Positions 1 through 13,290 of a DNA stretch of 64,000 bases are shown one piece after another. Numbering within the stretch: the stretch's first letter is position 1; each line of letters starts with the position of its first letter. The translations under genes were made by a program, and so were the position numbers. The stretch comes from Acanthornis magna. Lineage: Eukaryota; Chordata; Aves; Passeriformes; Acanthizidae. The stretch spans positions 2,852,001 through 2,916,000 of the forward strand of contig JAWUZG010000052.1 in assembly GCA_036785705.1 (NCBI GenBank), in the 5' to 3' direction. The notes beneath the pieces are model-generated. The model worked only from the letters and a program-made list of their open reading frames with translations, had not been told where the DNA came from and made no database searches.

Positions 1-558
1 GGCAGAGTAGAGAATTAAAAACTGAAGATCAGCCAAAGGCCAATAATATGTTCTGCTAGACTGAAACTCGTGTGAGTCAAACATGCAAAATCAGTCCATT
101 TCCCTGGAAGACCCTTTATTATACATTATGATTATAATAATTTATTACACATGATTATTGTGTTTGGATAGGATTTTCACATACACTTTCTGTATATTAC
201 TACTCAAAGCTTTCTCTAACCAAGGCAAATCATTTTATTCAACAGGCATCTGGAAAATGAATATAGGAGTTAAACTTTGTCTTAGTGAAAAATTGATTAT
301 TCTTGCAGAAAAAGGTGTCATTTTTTTTTTCTCTGAGTCTTCATAGCAAAATCTCTCAGGACAGCTGATAAAAAGAACTTGAAGTGTCTAATCTATAAAC
401 TTATAAAGAACTGCAAATAACCGGCACAAAAAGTAGTAACTCACAGAGGACAAAGAAAATGGTCTAGATTTTAAGTAATGAATCAGGCTCTTCTTTAACT
501 TTTATTTAAGTTTGGTTAGTATACAGATGTTGAGTGTTTTTAATAGGCAGGGCAGTGA
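1..558. other. unassigned AT-rich DNA
   Basis: No gene, repeat family or RNA is recognised. Open frames are short and lack splice or domain support. Confidence 0.5.
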
Positions 559-792
559 GATGTGCACAATCCAGCATTAGCTTAGCAGAGCCAGCAGAAG
601 CAGCGTTTGTGTGACAGCTCACCATCGCTCTAAGTGATTCGTTTAGATGTGTAAACAAGTAGCAAGTAACCAATCTACTGCTTGGATGTAGAGAAGTAGA
701 AAATGTATATAAGTAACCTTCTGATCTGTAATAAACGGCTTCAACTGATCATATTGGTCTCCGTGTGATTGCCTGTGCCTCCGCGACATACA
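559..792 (+). mobile_element. probable short solo LTR
   Basis: The segment can be bounded as TGTGCACA...CGACATACA. It has a TATA-like box (TATATAAG near 706-713) followed by AATAAA (about 731-736) and a CT/GT-rich stretch resembling U5, the order expected of a plus-strand retroviral LTR. No matching target-site duplication was found, so the 5' edge is approximate and could lie near 527. The size of about 230 bases and the TATA-to-polyA spacing suggest a class II-type LTR. That class assignment is inference. Confidence 0.5.
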
Positions 793-3450
793 GAGTTACA
801 AAACACCATACAAATTATTTGATCTTTTTATTTAATTTTCTTCTATTCATTGGAAATTGTGTTTAAGGCTAATATACAATCATCATCCGCAGAACTATAT
901 ATATATCCATTACTCCTTCTCTGTAATGTTCAATAATAAGGAGTCATTCATTTTCAAAAGACAAGATACATTGCAGAAAGGAATAGACTCTCCTCCATGC
1001 CAAGCTGATTTTATTCATTATTTATTTAGGTTTGTCATCTTCTGTTCAAGGCATTAATGTAGACAGTTGTGTTTTCAGTCATCAGCAATATTTATTTTCA
1101 TGAAACCATAAGGTTAATGTTCATAACTTCCTGTGCCATAGTTTAGATCCAGATTTTCCAACAGACTCATGCAGGCAAAATGACACTCAGCATTGCCACA
1201 GTCAGCTCTGGAAATGGAATTCATAATCTCAAGTGAGAGCTTAAGTTCCTTTTATACAGGAGTGAAGCAGAGTTCAGTGCTTAGTTTCACAGCCCCTGAC
1301 ACACTGAATTGACAACACCCAACAATAACCACTGAAAGGAAAGTTTTTCCTGGTGCTCAACACCACTCCCAGATTGGTGGTTCAGGCAAAGACCATCATG
1401 CCATTGCCTCACAGAAACCCAGGGCATTTCTTTTTGCACAAGTGACTGACCCAGGTCATCCTCATTGGCTCAGTCCACCCTGGGGCTGGCAATATAAATT
1501 CAATTCCCTCTGCAGCCAGAGGTGGTTTGAAGCATATGCCATCTCTTCTTACAAGTTTTTTATTCACACTCAGTTAGAGCTTATTGGGACAGTGAAATTT
1601 CTATCCTTCTTGACATTCTAAAGCCAAAGTAATCACCTGGAGCAAGCAAGAAATTTGAAAAGACAGACTGAAATTAGAAATATGTTACAAAAACCTGATC
1701 CTTGTAACTTCCAGTAAAACATCAAGTACTGAGATGTAGTTCCACCATTCTTTAATTTCTTTTCACCTACATTGTGAGAAAAAGCAATGGAGCCTAATAA
1801 AATTCTCTACATTCATATATCTTGTATACAAATATTTTTGAGTTGGAATATATATTCTGCTGATTAGAATTCCTTTTTGCTTTTTTATGTTTGCAATATG
1901 ACTTTGCTGGCATCCTGCAAGCTTATCTTAAATAGCCAACTCCTAGTAAAATAATATTCTGCTTTGAAAGCCTTTGATATTCTAATATAGCAATGTAATT
2001 TCAGACTTGACTTCAGATTAATATACAGTAATTACTCACAAACAGGTGAGACTCTTTCAGTTTTACTGCCCCTGTTTACAGATCAAAGACCTGGCTTAGC
2101 CCTCACATCAAAGATGTGGTTTAACCTTGTGAGTTTCATCACAGGGAAAAGACCTGAGCTACAATTACAATAATCTTTAATTGTCAATGAATAAAAGCAC
2201 GATCAACTACTCAAAGACAGCAATTCTGTCGATTAGAAGCAGCAACAAGCGTAAAACCTGACCTATAAGTACAAAGATTCAGGCTGGATTCTTAGTAGAC
2301 CTACCCATAAGCCCCACCATGGGTGATAGACTCAATTCTCTGACTTATAAAGAGTACTCCAGTAAATAATCCTGACATAAAGAACACCCACTTCAGAGGA
2401 AAGAACTTTCTATTACAATGTTGTCAGAGCCCCATCTAGCATGTATTGTTTTAGGGTATGTCCTTCAACCATTTTATGTAGACACGTTATTATGTTAAAG
2501 AGCATTTTCACAGGAATAAATGGGGATTACTCTTGTGAGTAATACTGCACAATGTATAAATGAAAGATCAGAGATTAATTCCTCTTTCAAGTTAATAAAA
2601 AATTTGAGAATGTGTATTAAGCTCTGTATATATATTAACCAGTCTTCAGTAATGAGTAAATTGTGTTACAAAATAATTCTCATTGCTTCTCCATCAATGT
2701 TTCACTTAAAGTTTACATCACTTATATTCATTTATTCATATTGCACATAGTTATACAGGAAAACCATATCATTTCTATTGCTCAGTCAGGTCTTAAAGGC
2801 TTTGAAGAAGAAAACCCAATGAATTATCTGTAAAATTATAAATTTGCAGCAGACTTTAAATACATTCGAATAAATATTATTCACGATAAAAACCTATTAC
2901 AGCAATCATGAACAACAAATATTTTTACAATTTATTTACTCTTCTAAGTTTCTAGCTTACAAACTGGGACATTTTATTCTACCTTTTATACCCTGTTCTT
3001 TATAGCCACATATGTGGATATATGACAGTGATATGTGTGTTTTGCAGATTCTTTCTGCTCAGCCTAAGTGCAAAAGAGTACACAAAGCATCTTTTGCCTC
3101 CTCCTCCATCAGTCAGCAATATCAGCAATATCAGTCAGCAAATTGTAAGAGTATAATTGCCCAGGGATTTCTTTGTTCATGGTCCCCATTTTGTGGCACT
3201 TAGTTCAAGCTACCACATATCACAACTGATCTGTGCCAATAAACCTATGTAATGGAAATGGGAGCCTAGTGGCAAAAACTTCTTTAACAGCAGTGCTATC
3301 TTTCATCACAGACTGGCTGATGATACCAGCCTTTTTCATTTGTTTTAAATGTCTTTACCATTTTCCTCTGTTATTTTTATCCATATCTTTCCAACAATTT
3401 GATCCTGATGCCTTCAGACTCCTTCCAGATGATGATTTTTAACTCTGTTA
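793..3450. other. unassigned AT-rich DNA
   Basis: About 2.7 kb without a recognisable gene. A promoter-like stretch (CATTGGCT at about 1464, AATATAAAT at about 1492) could be part of an old LTR, but no edges or polyA signal were found. Open frames of up to 76 codons at 2520-2750 and 3012-3442 show no domain. Confidence 0.5.
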
Positions 3451-3582
3451 AAGTTCAAGACCAGGTTGGATGCAGCCATGAGCAGCTGATTTAGTGGAAG
3501 GTGCCCCAGCCCAGGCAGGGGGAGTGAAACTAGATGATCTTTGAGGCCCCTTCCAACCCAAACCATTCTGTGATTCTATGAC
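3451..3582 (+). mobile_element. CR1 LINE 3' end
   Basis: The segment matches the conserved CR1 3' end: GGTTGGATG, a 'GGAAGGTGCCCC' block, 'CTAGATGATCTTTGAGG', then 'CCCCTTCCAACCC' and the terminal TGTGATTCTATGA. It is a typical 5'-truncated copy with no coding capacity. Confidence 0.9.
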
Positions 3583-6500
3583 AATGAACAGTCGCACAGC
3601 TTTGCATAAGCTGTCTGTACACCCCTCTGTTTTCCCCTGCCTGACACCGTGAGCCAGTCATGGTGAAGAGAAGTTGCTTGATCTTTTTTTTAATCAACTT
3701 TAACATGCTGAGGTCCTGATCCATGACTAAGACCCTGACACACTAACATACTAATTCTAATTCATCCTAGTAACAGCCATAACATTTGGAGCTATTAGAG
3801 ATCTCTGTTTTCTTTCCAAAGCTAAAGGACAAAATTCTACTTCCACCACAGTTAGTACTTTTGGACGTCATATGAAAGCGCTGTTTGCTTTATCTAAGTC
3901 AACCTCTTTTCTTGCTTTGGGAATATTTTATAAATAATATGAGCATTTCTTCACAGATGCATTGCTTTGCAAAAGAGATCATTTGTTGGCAGGGAAACAG
4001 CCTGCAAATCTTTCTTTTCCAGGACAAATATTTCTTATTTATTATTACTTTGCCATAGAAACACATAGTAAATAACATGTCCAAGTCATCTTGGCAAGGC
4101 ATCATTTTTGCCTTTGTCATTCATCAAGGAACTAGAAAACCAGTACGTCTTTCCATTCAGCTTGTGTCAAAGATATTGGCATTTCTACAGAAGATGCCAG
4201 CCACTATTTGTTGCTTTGACACTCAGAGTAATAACATTGGTTGCAATGAACTCAGTTTGTATGGACATATTAGCCTCTGTATGCACTCTACTTGGAAGCT
4301 TTGAGCAATAATATTTGTCATATTCCCCATTTCTGGCTGCAGTTAACATCCATGAACAAGAAAAACACTGCAACTTAAACTCAGCAAGCCAGAAAAGGTA
4401 GCAACAATACATAGGTTTATATTTCTAGGTAGAAGAATATCTCTTACTACTATAAAACCTGGTAGATGAAATTCCATCTTCTATTAGAAAAAAATATCTC
4501 AGTCTTCCAGTGAGATTCAATAGGATTTTCATGTCTTGAGACACAGATCTGGTGTCCAGAGTCTCAAGATTCAAAATGGCACTTTTCTGTAGCCTATGGG
4601 AATCTTTATGCTTAATCTGCAAAGGCCAATTTGTGAGGTCCAGATTGATGTCAATCTCAGCATTCTAGGACAAGCTTTTAAATATCAATTTGAAGTCCTT
4701 TTCTAACATCAGGGTGTCCACTCTGCACTGCCAAAGCATGTACCAAACCATTGAAGACTGATGCAGAACTGAAAACACAGTGGTAAATTCAGATAACACA
4801 GTGCAGAAAACCTCCATTAGGGAAAGATTCTTTACCAGAATGTCAATAAGAATTCACAACTGACAAAATCAAGAGTTGGAGTAACACTTTTTGCGCAAGG
4901 ACCAACTGAACTCCTGGTCACCCATTTCTGTACTGTAAGAGGCCTTCTGAAGTAGCTCTATATTGCTTTCCATTCTTTCCAGGACAGAACCATGATTAGT
5001 TCCCTCATTCAATTTTGAATTCTCAGATCAGATCAGCAATTTGCTATAGGCTAGGCTGAAACCCTGAGAGACATTGTTACCAGATCTATGTGTTATGCAG
5101 CTCCCATGCAAGGCCTGGCAAATGCCATCCAAATTTAAAAAAATTAGTAGAAGTTGGATTTCATTCATGCCTGTTTTAGCCCTTCTCCTTGCAAAGAGGA
5201 ACACAATCACATAGATTTGAAATAACTCTTCAGTTGTACTGACTTTGTTGGGAAGGAAAAAAAATTACTTGTCAATGGGCATAAAATACAGGCAAAGTTT
5301 CTTTCCATAAAGTTGAGAATTTCACAAAATAAATGCCAAATGCTTCTTGAAGACCAGCTATAGGATGATTTCTTAGTAGTGAGGGGATTAGAGACATGAC
5401 ACATAGGTTAGTCAGAATAAGAAATTATCCACTGTGCTAAAGGAAACAATGAAATTAAGTATGAGTGTTATTCTTTTTGCCAGACTGCTTTGGTCCAGTT
5501 TTTTTTAATGAAACACATGTATGTTTTTAATACTTTATTCTTGTCCAGTTCAACTGACATGGGGACTCTATCAGGAACATGCTAATAAAAGTGTCTTCTA
5601 ACTAATGCAAATTTATAAAAGGTATTAAAAATTGACAGATTTAGTAATTTAACAAACGATCATAAAAATAACCAGATTTTCCTCATAAGCCTCTTAAGCT
5701 ATTAAGCACCAAAGTTTCATACCCTAATAAGACTTCAGAAGAAGAATATTCATGGTCATTTGAGAACAACTCATATAATAAAATTTACTCCCAAAACTAT
5801 TACAATATATTTATTTACTTATTTACTGAAATATTCTACAAGAAAAGATAATAATATCCAGTTCAAAAAAACCAAAAAACCAAAAACTTCAAGTCCCTAC
5901 TGGACTGGCAAGAAAAATTCCATCAGAGATGCAGCAATACAGGGGATGTGTGAAGTCTAGATTCTAGTTTTAGGTTACAGTGTCTGTCATTTGTGTTTGT
6001 CACATGGAGTTTGCATAAAATGTAAACCCCATCAACATAAAGAACCATACACAGTGCAAAAAGGTATTATCATCCCATCAAGTATGAAAACTGTCTCCAC
6101 CATAACACAATAGCGCCAATGAGCCATCAAGGAGACTGCAGTTTTTGGAAGGATCTAAACATAAATCAATTGCTCAGTGACTAATACCACTTAACCTATA
6201 TACTTCTCTCCCAGCTGAATGTGAACCAGACTTCCTAAGTTTGTTTTTAGGCCAACTCTATGCAGAGCTATAGAACATAGGATAGAAACAACTCTGTTCA
6301 TTCCTAATCTATCTCCACCAATTTTGCATGGGATTGCAGCCCTAAGGAAAAAGATCAAACTGTCCTGTGAGCTGCTCAGTGCTGCATTTGTACTATACAC
6401 TTTGACCATAGCAAATGCAAGGTTGTTTGACTTAAACCAGGAAGCTTAATTAAGCTCTAAATTGGCATGATACAGGATATATGCTAAACCAGGTATCAAT

Positions 6501-7119
6501 ATCACTGTCACATATGGAGTTCTGTGAGACTTACCACCTATTCCATAAAGTGCAAAAGACTCGATTATGTCCTAAACCTCATGTGAGGGCAGTCAAAAGA
6601 GAGGTGAAAAAGACTCTTCTGCTTCTTTCCATGTGTGAGTCCAACACATTGCTAATAAAATTATAAAGAAATAAAAAGAGACCAATAGAAAGAACCAGAA
6701 AATTTCCTTCTGTGCTTCCAGTTTCTCAGCAATTTTAGCATCCCTCAGTTTTTTCTCAATTTTACCTCTGTTTTTGTCTACAAAAATAACATAAAATCGT
6801 TTTCTTCACAGGAGCATGGTAAGACTTCTATAGCAGATAATAAGGATTATGTAAAAAGTGGCAGAAACATGCCAGCTACTGTTAGCAGAGTTGTTTTCAC
6901 TTCTAGTTCCCTTTCCCTTCACTGCTCCTGCCACTGTTTTCTGTTTTCCTCATCAGAATGAAACTATGCAGCACAGGGAGAAATCTTCCTTCAACAGTTG
7001 CATCTTGTGATTTTTTTCTTGTTTGTTGTTTGTTCGTTTACACAGTATCTTTCTGATGGAAATCACATCCAGAATTTTCCCCCTAGACAAGATAGCTCCA
7101 CAGTCAATTTTTATAGTGT
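3583..7119. other. unassigned AT-rich DNA
   Basis: About 3.5 kb with no recognised gene, LTR or LINE. All open frames are below 80 codons and lack recognisable motifs. A small A/C-rich stretch lies at 5865-5890. Confidence 0.5.
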
Positions 7120-7124
7120 CTTTG

Positions 7125-7726
7125 TGTGATATTTTTGGCTGGGATAGAGTTAATTTTCTTCAGAGTAGCTGGTATGGGGCTGTATTTTGGACTTTTGTTG
7201 GAAGCAGTATAGGTACACAGAGAGGGGTTTGTTATTGCTGAGCAGTGCTTTACACTGAACACAGAGCCAAGACTTTTTCTGCTCTCGCCTGACCCAACCA
7301 GTGAGGAGACTGCGGGTGCACAAGGAGTTGGGAGGGACAGAGCCAGGACAGATAACCCCAACTGGACCACTGAATATTCCAGACCATATGGCATCAATGC
7401 TCAGCATATAAAGCTGGGGAGGGAAAAAGGAAGGGGGAGAGGGGAGACGTACGGAGTAAAGGTGTTTGTCCTCCCAAGTCACCATTACATGTGATGGAGC
7501 CCTGATTTCCTGAGGATGTCTGAAGGGTTTTCTGCCCATGGGAAGTAGTGAATGATTCCTTGTTTTGCTGTGTTTGCATACATATCCTTTCCCTATTAAA
7601 CTGCCTTTTTCTCAATCCAAAACTTTTCTCACTTTTACTCCTCCAATTCTCTTCCCTGTCCCACCAGAGGGAAGTGAGGGAGCAGCTGGATGGGGATTAC
7701 TTGCCAACTGAAATTGAGCCAAGACA
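7125..7726 (+). mobile_element. ERVL-type solo LTR
   Basis: The 602-base element runs from TGTGATAT to GCCAAGACA. It contains CATATAAAGCTGGGG (TATA box at about 7406), a purine-rich tract, TTCCTTGTTTTGCTGTG, a TATTAAAC polyadenylation-like signal (about 7592) and a U5 ending GAGGGAAGTGAGGGAGCAGC. I recognise this order as an abundant ERVL LTR family of songbirds. Flanking 5-mers CTTTG (7120-7124) and CTTGG (7727-7731) form an imperfect target-site duplication with one mismatch. No internal retroviral sequence follows, so it is a solo LTR left by recombination. Confidence 0.85.
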
Positions 7727-7731
7727 CTTGG

Positions 7732-9206
7732 TTATGCAAGAAATGTGGGTTTGAAAAGAGGTGCCATTGGGCGGATTGAATTGTCTGGAAGATAGTTAAA
7801 ATGTGTCAGGAGCTGATTAGTCCAACCAGTGTCAATGACAGAGGAAGAGCAAAAGATTTAGCATCAGAGAAATTGCAAGGTTTACCTGGAAGAAGTGGAA
7901 CACTCAGCACTATTTGCTTGTCAGGCAACAAACATTTTGCTCCAACACAGCTGAGCAGTGTTCATCAAACATTTACAGTTATGCTATGCCTGGGCATGCA
8001 CATTTATTCTAATGCTGCAATGTTTGCAATACCCTGAATTATTGGGGTATAATCAGGTTTGTAATATCCTAGATTGAAATTAACCACAAAATGGAAAACT
8101 AGAAAAAATGGAAAACTAGCCCAGCAAAAGATGACTCATGGCAGGTGCTGGAATAGGTTCTGTCCTCACAAAGGTTATGAGTTTCAGAGGACATAGCCTC
8201 AGAGCATCCCTTGGGCAGGATGTAGTAAGAAATGAAATGGCAGTAAGGAGAACTTTATTTACGCCATAATGCAATAATAGCTCAAAAAAATGCCCCTGAG
8301 CCTACAGGGTTCACTCAAAACCTTAGTACTAAGCAGAAAGAAGACACAACAGGGAGTATCCTCACTGCCTCATTTCAGGTTCCTAGAATTATCAGGGAAG
8401 GTTACACTTCCTATAAAGTGCTCTGAATCATGCTCTGAAGGACAGTACTGTTTGTTTAAGAGGGATCATGGAGTAACTTCTTGGACTAGAATGACAATTT
8501 GTATTGGAATCAGTATGCATGAAATGGATGCCAAGACAGCTGTAGGTATTTCACTTTTATGCTGCTGCAGAGGTACTGAAGCAAGCTGTCTGTGGAGATC
8601 CACCACCCGGTAACAGAAACCAAGAGACAATAAACTCAGTCACAGAACAGGGGGACAATGACACAACCATCTGCAGAGCTCATGGACTGCTGGACTCTTC
8701 TCCCAGTCATTTCCTTTCCCAAAGCCAACTTTAATGCATGGAGGACAAAGTTGTGGGTCCTCAGGCTTTCTCCAGAAGGAGGCAAGACTGCCGAGAAGGC
8801 TAGTTTAGTAGACTGATGCCAAATATGAGCAATCAACAGGGGAGATTACCTGCCATCACTATGAGCATTCACTAGAAGTCTATGTGTGAATCTCTTATGA
8901 ACCACTTATGAAAATGTGGGAAATCAAGAGGGCTGAGTCATAAGGACAAAGGTGGCTCTAACAGGGAAAGCAACATTTCCAGATGCAGGAGCACAGTTAA
9001 TTCAGATGGCTCCAGCCCATCTCCTCTTTTAGTTTTAATGTAACACAAATGGTGATTTTATTCAATTGGCATCAAAGATGGAAGATGGTTTGGACACTAA
9101 CTATCCGCTTTTTTCCATTATATAGTGATCTTCCCTGTGATGGATTTTATTCTTTGTTGTAATTACAATAATAATTTGAAAGGTACCACTCTTGTCTTCC
9201 TTTAAT
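7732..9206. other. unassigned DNA
   Basis: No gene recognised. A short imperfect tandem repeat of 'ATGGAAAACTAG' lies at about 8091-8119. A 107-codon open frame at 8290-8613 has no recognisable domain and no splice or promoter context. Confidence 0.45.
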
Positions 9207-9211
9207 CATAC
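9207..9211. repeat. target-site duplication, left copy
   Basis: CATAC directly precedes the LTR at 9212-9860 and is repeated exactly at 9861-9865. Confidence 0.8.
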
Positions 9212-9860
9212 TGTAGGATTTGGTTCTCCAGGATTGCCGTCTGAGGTGTAGGTGCGGTTCAGACGACCAGGACGGAAACGAGAGACTTCTGAATTTTAGT
9301 CTTAGAGCATGGGGTTTATTATGATAAAGTGCGTGGGGGTAACAGACCTGCCAGGAACTGCAAGACACAGCTCGAAACAGGTGAGAGAGAGAGAGAGAGA
9401 GAGAAGTACAGGATATGGGAATGCCGTGGTTGTCGCTTACAATACAGTAAATCATGTTCAGTGCTGAATATTCTAATTTTCACTAACCAATCTAGGACAA
9501 GATACAAATTCTACAGCATCTACATACAGCCTATAAGCATCCTTGTATTACCATATGGCGTTATATTTTAAACCCTTAAAATTGCTTTTTTGGACCTTAT
9601 GCTAAGTTGGTAGGGTCTGCTCTGCCCTTTGGACCTGCCAGCAAGCAGAGGCTATTGTCTAATCAAGGGGTGGTATGGTTCGATCAGAGAGGGAGATTAC
9701 CTTCAGTGGCCATGCCATTGTTTTTCCAGTTATTTAGTAACTGAGGTTTGGTATCTCAAAACTTGTCTTCATTTCAATTTCTCTTATAGTTTCTATATTC
9801 TCAGCATCTTTTGCCAGGTAATAATTTTTATAAGACTTTCCTATTTCTTCCTCCCCAACA
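9212..9860 (-). mobile_element. solo LTR, class I-like, antisense
   Basis: The 649-base element has perfect TG...CA ends on the minus strand (TGTTGGGGAGG at the 5' end, AATCCTACA at the 3' end). An AATAAA signal on the minus strand lies at about 9315-9320, followed by a U5-like CT-rich segment containing a (GA)n/(CT)n run (9382-9404). It is flanked by identical 5-base target-site duplications CATAC (9207-9211 and 9861-9865). The perfect duplication shows the boundaries are exact and that the insertion is not very old. No internal region is present, so it is a solo LTR. Confidence 0.85.
9382..9404. repeat. (GA)n microsatellite
   Basis: Eleven GA dinucleotides inside the LTR at 9212-9860. Confidence 0.9.
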
Positions 9861-9865
9861 CATAC
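9861..9865. repeat. target-site duplication, right copy
   Basis: CATAC, identical to 9207-9211, directly after the LTR. Confidence 0.8.
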
Positions 9866-12800
9866 ACCATTTTTGGTTCTTTGTTTTTCTCAAGACTCAA
9901 ATTTCATACTAGCAAAAGCAGAAAAGTGACATTATCAGGGCAAAGTTGATAGAGGCTTGCATCCTTTCTTAGCAAAATTTTCTTTTGCAAGGATTAAAAA
10001 CAGCAGAGTAGTTTTCAATTCCTGCTCTTGTGATAACATTCAAGACTAGGTTTTTTGAGGTTTTGGGGGGTTCGTATAGGTTTTTTGTTTGTTTTGGGGT
10101 TTTTTTGGAAGGGTGGTGGGTTTTTTTGATTGGTTGGTTGTTTGGATTTGCTGTATTATCAGCCTAAAGAATTTCACTGGGTATGGTATAAATTCATAAT
10201 ATCCTGGACAGTTAACATTTTAAATGGATATGGCAGACCAAGGATAGGAGAATAGTTATCATAGAGATGAAAGGTGTCGTTCAAAGTGATTTGAGCTAGA
10301 AATAGAACTGAGATTCAGATATCCTTGGAAAAAAACATGGGATGACAGAGCCTATAACCTCTTCTTCTCCCTATCACCTTTAGGATTGTTGGCCTTAACA
10401 TATCACAGCAGCTTTCCAGCTTCCCCTCATTCCAAATTCAGATTGAAGCCAAGGTCTCAAACACCCCAAATCAGTCTCCCACCACACATTGTTCCTAATG
10501 TCTCAGCCCACACCAGTATCAGCATGGGATAAAATTGTGCAAGAAGAAGATAAATTACAGAACTGCAAGTCTGTAAAACCAGCTAGGTTTACAGTCTAAA
10601 TATTGATTGTTCTGTTTCTGCAATGCTTAGCCTGCATGGGAGTGTCATGAATATGTTATGGACGATACTTGGGTCAGTGTTGTATTAAGACATTTGGACT
10701 GCTCCTTGGTCCTAGCTTGAGAAAACTCTACAGCAGTACGCTGTGCTGCACATATATCTGAAATAACAGCATTGAGATATGCTTGAAATTAAGAGTGACA
10801 GAATAATCTACTAGCAATGTGGGATGTGATTAACTGTAATGAGATGACACTGACCAAAATGAAATTCTGAATTGAATGATTTCCTAGATTATCGGGATGC
10901 AGGATTAACCCTCTGTGTGAAATGCTTTATTTTTTCAGTCATTTATCTCAATACAATCATCTGAATGAAAGCTGGGGTAGGACCAGAAATTGCAAAAGGA
11001 GAGTTTGGTGGTGTGCATGGCTGATAAGCACAGGAGACTGAGTCTTTTAATACATTGTTTAATAAATAAACAACATGTGTTTAAAAATATGGCGTCTTCT
11101 TACTATCCAGCCACAGAATTTATGATGTGCAGTGGCACAAGCCAGTATAAAGGGATTAATAGGAGGTAAATGAGAAAAATGAACAAAAGCAGAAACTGCT
11201 CCCATAGACAGAATTCAAGCATTGCAACCAAGACTTATTTTTTAAAAAACGGATCTTCAATAGCAATGAACATGAGGTAAATGGAGTGAATGGGGTGGGA
11301 CCATCTGCAAAAATGGCAAAATTCCTAGAACAGTGGTGAGGGGTGTCCAGTGGCTCTTATAGATGGCAATATGAGATTTCAAAGAGATACATTGGAGTTT
11401 TTTTCTGATCCAGAACTAAATGCAAAGGAAGGACATTGAAACTCCAGCACCTACATGCAAATTTGGAAACATTAGAGATTCTCTATTAATTGACAGGTTG
11501 AGCTGTGGGATGTCTGACCCTACATGACTGGAGACACTGATGAGAGGAAGATTTGACCCTGCAGAAATGAATCTTAATAGTAAGAACAGCAAAACTGTCT
11601 GGGAAAAGGCTCCCAGCAATGACAATCATTGGTTCAGAACAAATCCGATCAAACAAAAGGTCAAAGACAAAGTAATAAGCAGAAGCAGACTGACCAAGAG
11701 GACCAATGCCTGGTTTATGTATAAAGAAATACAAAGGCAGAAAGAATGAATCCACAAAAAGGCAGCTATGGAGGGGAATGGACAAAGCAAGCAGAATATG
11801 TTGCAGATCAGAATTAAAAGCTTCTGGGAGAAGGAAAGTGTCAGTGTATGATGGAGAGTTTGCTGCTGTGGGATGAGATGGATGATGAGTCTGACTCATG
11901 AAAGATATTAGAGCTGAGAGCAGCATCATAGATGGAAATGAAGAAATATTTGTTAAGAGAAATCTGACTCAATGTTAATGACCTGCTGAAAAGCTTTCTA
12001 AGAAAACAGAAAAAGCCATTTTTTCCCTTTTTTGTCTTTTAAAGGATGATGGAGAAATGAAAGCTGATTCACAGTATCAGTGGGACAACAATTGAAATAT
12101 TCCCATTCATCTTCTTTTGACAAAAAGAAGCTGATCTGTTCTACTTTTGAATCTTAATGACCATTAAGTGTTGTCATATTTGGATTAAAAATACTAAACC
12201 AAAAGCTTTTTTCTGGAAAACTAGAGAATAAATGGAAGAGCAAGTTCGAAAAGGCATGATAACCTATGAAGAGGTACTTCTGTTTTGCAAAGACGCTTGA
12301 AAAAATAGTTAAAAATTAAATAAAATATCTGATCCCAGAATTTGATGTGCTTCCTTAAATAGGAAAATATTTAGAGGGGCATCTGAATCATCACTTGCTA
12401 CATTTCCTATTTGTTAAACTGGAAAAGCAAACCATTTTACTGTCAAGTAATAAGTGCAAAAAGGGAGAAAGAACAAAGAATGATGAAAGCATTTATTGAT
12501 GAAACAGGTTCAGTTTAAACTAAAAATGTCAGTAGTCTGTGTTAATTAAATCCTTAAAAATTATTTGTTTTTAAAGACAATGTTAATTAGAGAACTCTCA
12601 CGAGAGAAGACACTGAGAGTTGTGTGTCAAGTGACAGAGTTTTTTACTGTACAGCTGATTCTCAGATCTCTCTGACACAATGGACCCAAGACAAAAAAAT
12701 CTCTAAAAAAACTTACTCCCTGGGTCTTACTAAAATAAGGAACGCAAATCCTCAAATTATGTATACAATATTGGAGGAATGGGAAGACAAGAAAGGTAGA

Positions 12801-13140
12801 CAAAGAAAATGCCACATAATTTCACCACATCATTCAGCCTGACTGTCCGGCTGCTGCAACCAACCTGTTTCTGTAGCCTCCTGCTCTCTATGTGACCTCT
12901 ATTTACAGCTCCTTCTCCTGTTTTCCTTTCTGCCTTTTCCTATATTACCTGATTTTATGTAATCTGTAATCAGTTGTAATCTGTAGCTTTTGTAAATAGA
13001 AGATCATTCTCACTAAAGGACAATGGTGTCTGCTGCTTCATAGCTTTTTCCAAACAGACATTTTTGGCTCCCAATGATGGTAGCTTATATGAGTAGGCAA
13101 AATATTACTAGTGCGAACTTTATGTATTTGTTTATATACG
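9866..13140. other. unassigned DNA with GT-rich tract
   Basis: About 3.3 kb without a recognised gene. A G/T-only tract at 10049-10148 (runs of TTTTTTG, GGGTTTTTT, GGTTGGTTG) is a degenerate simple repeat. A 147-codon minus-strand frame at 11486-11929 has no recognisable domain. The segment 12600-12845 has a 72-codon frame of unknown nature. Confidence 0.5.
10049..10148. repeat. degenerate G/T simple repeat
   Basis: Almost pure G and T on the plus strand, with repeated GGTTTTTT and GGTTGGTTG units. Confidence 0.75.
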
Positions 13141-13290
13141 ATCATAGAATCATATAAAGGTTTGGTTTGGAAGACAGCTTAAAAATCATCAAATTCCACC
13201 CTCCCTGCGATGGGCAGGGACACCACCCCCTAGATCACATGGTTCAGATCCCCATCCAACCTGGCCTTGAACACTTCCAGGGATATAGGT
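13141..13290 (-). mobile_element. CR1 LINE 3' end, antisense
   Basis: Begins at the LINE 3' tail (ATCATAGAATCAT) and reads on the plus strand as the reverse complement of CR1: TTTGGTTTGGAAGAC, TTCCACCCTCCCTGCGATGG, GCAGGGACACC, CATCCAACCTGGCC, TTGAACACTTCCAGGGA. It is a 5'-truncated, non-coding copy. Confidence 0.9.

Noticed and set aside
559..792. Idea that this LTR is the missing 3' LTR of the provirus
   Set aside because: It is on the opposite strand, 16 kb away, and differs in sequence and length.
11486..11929. 147-codon minus-strand frame
   Set aside because: No motif, no splice or promoter context, and plus-strand frames are similarly open; treated as chance.
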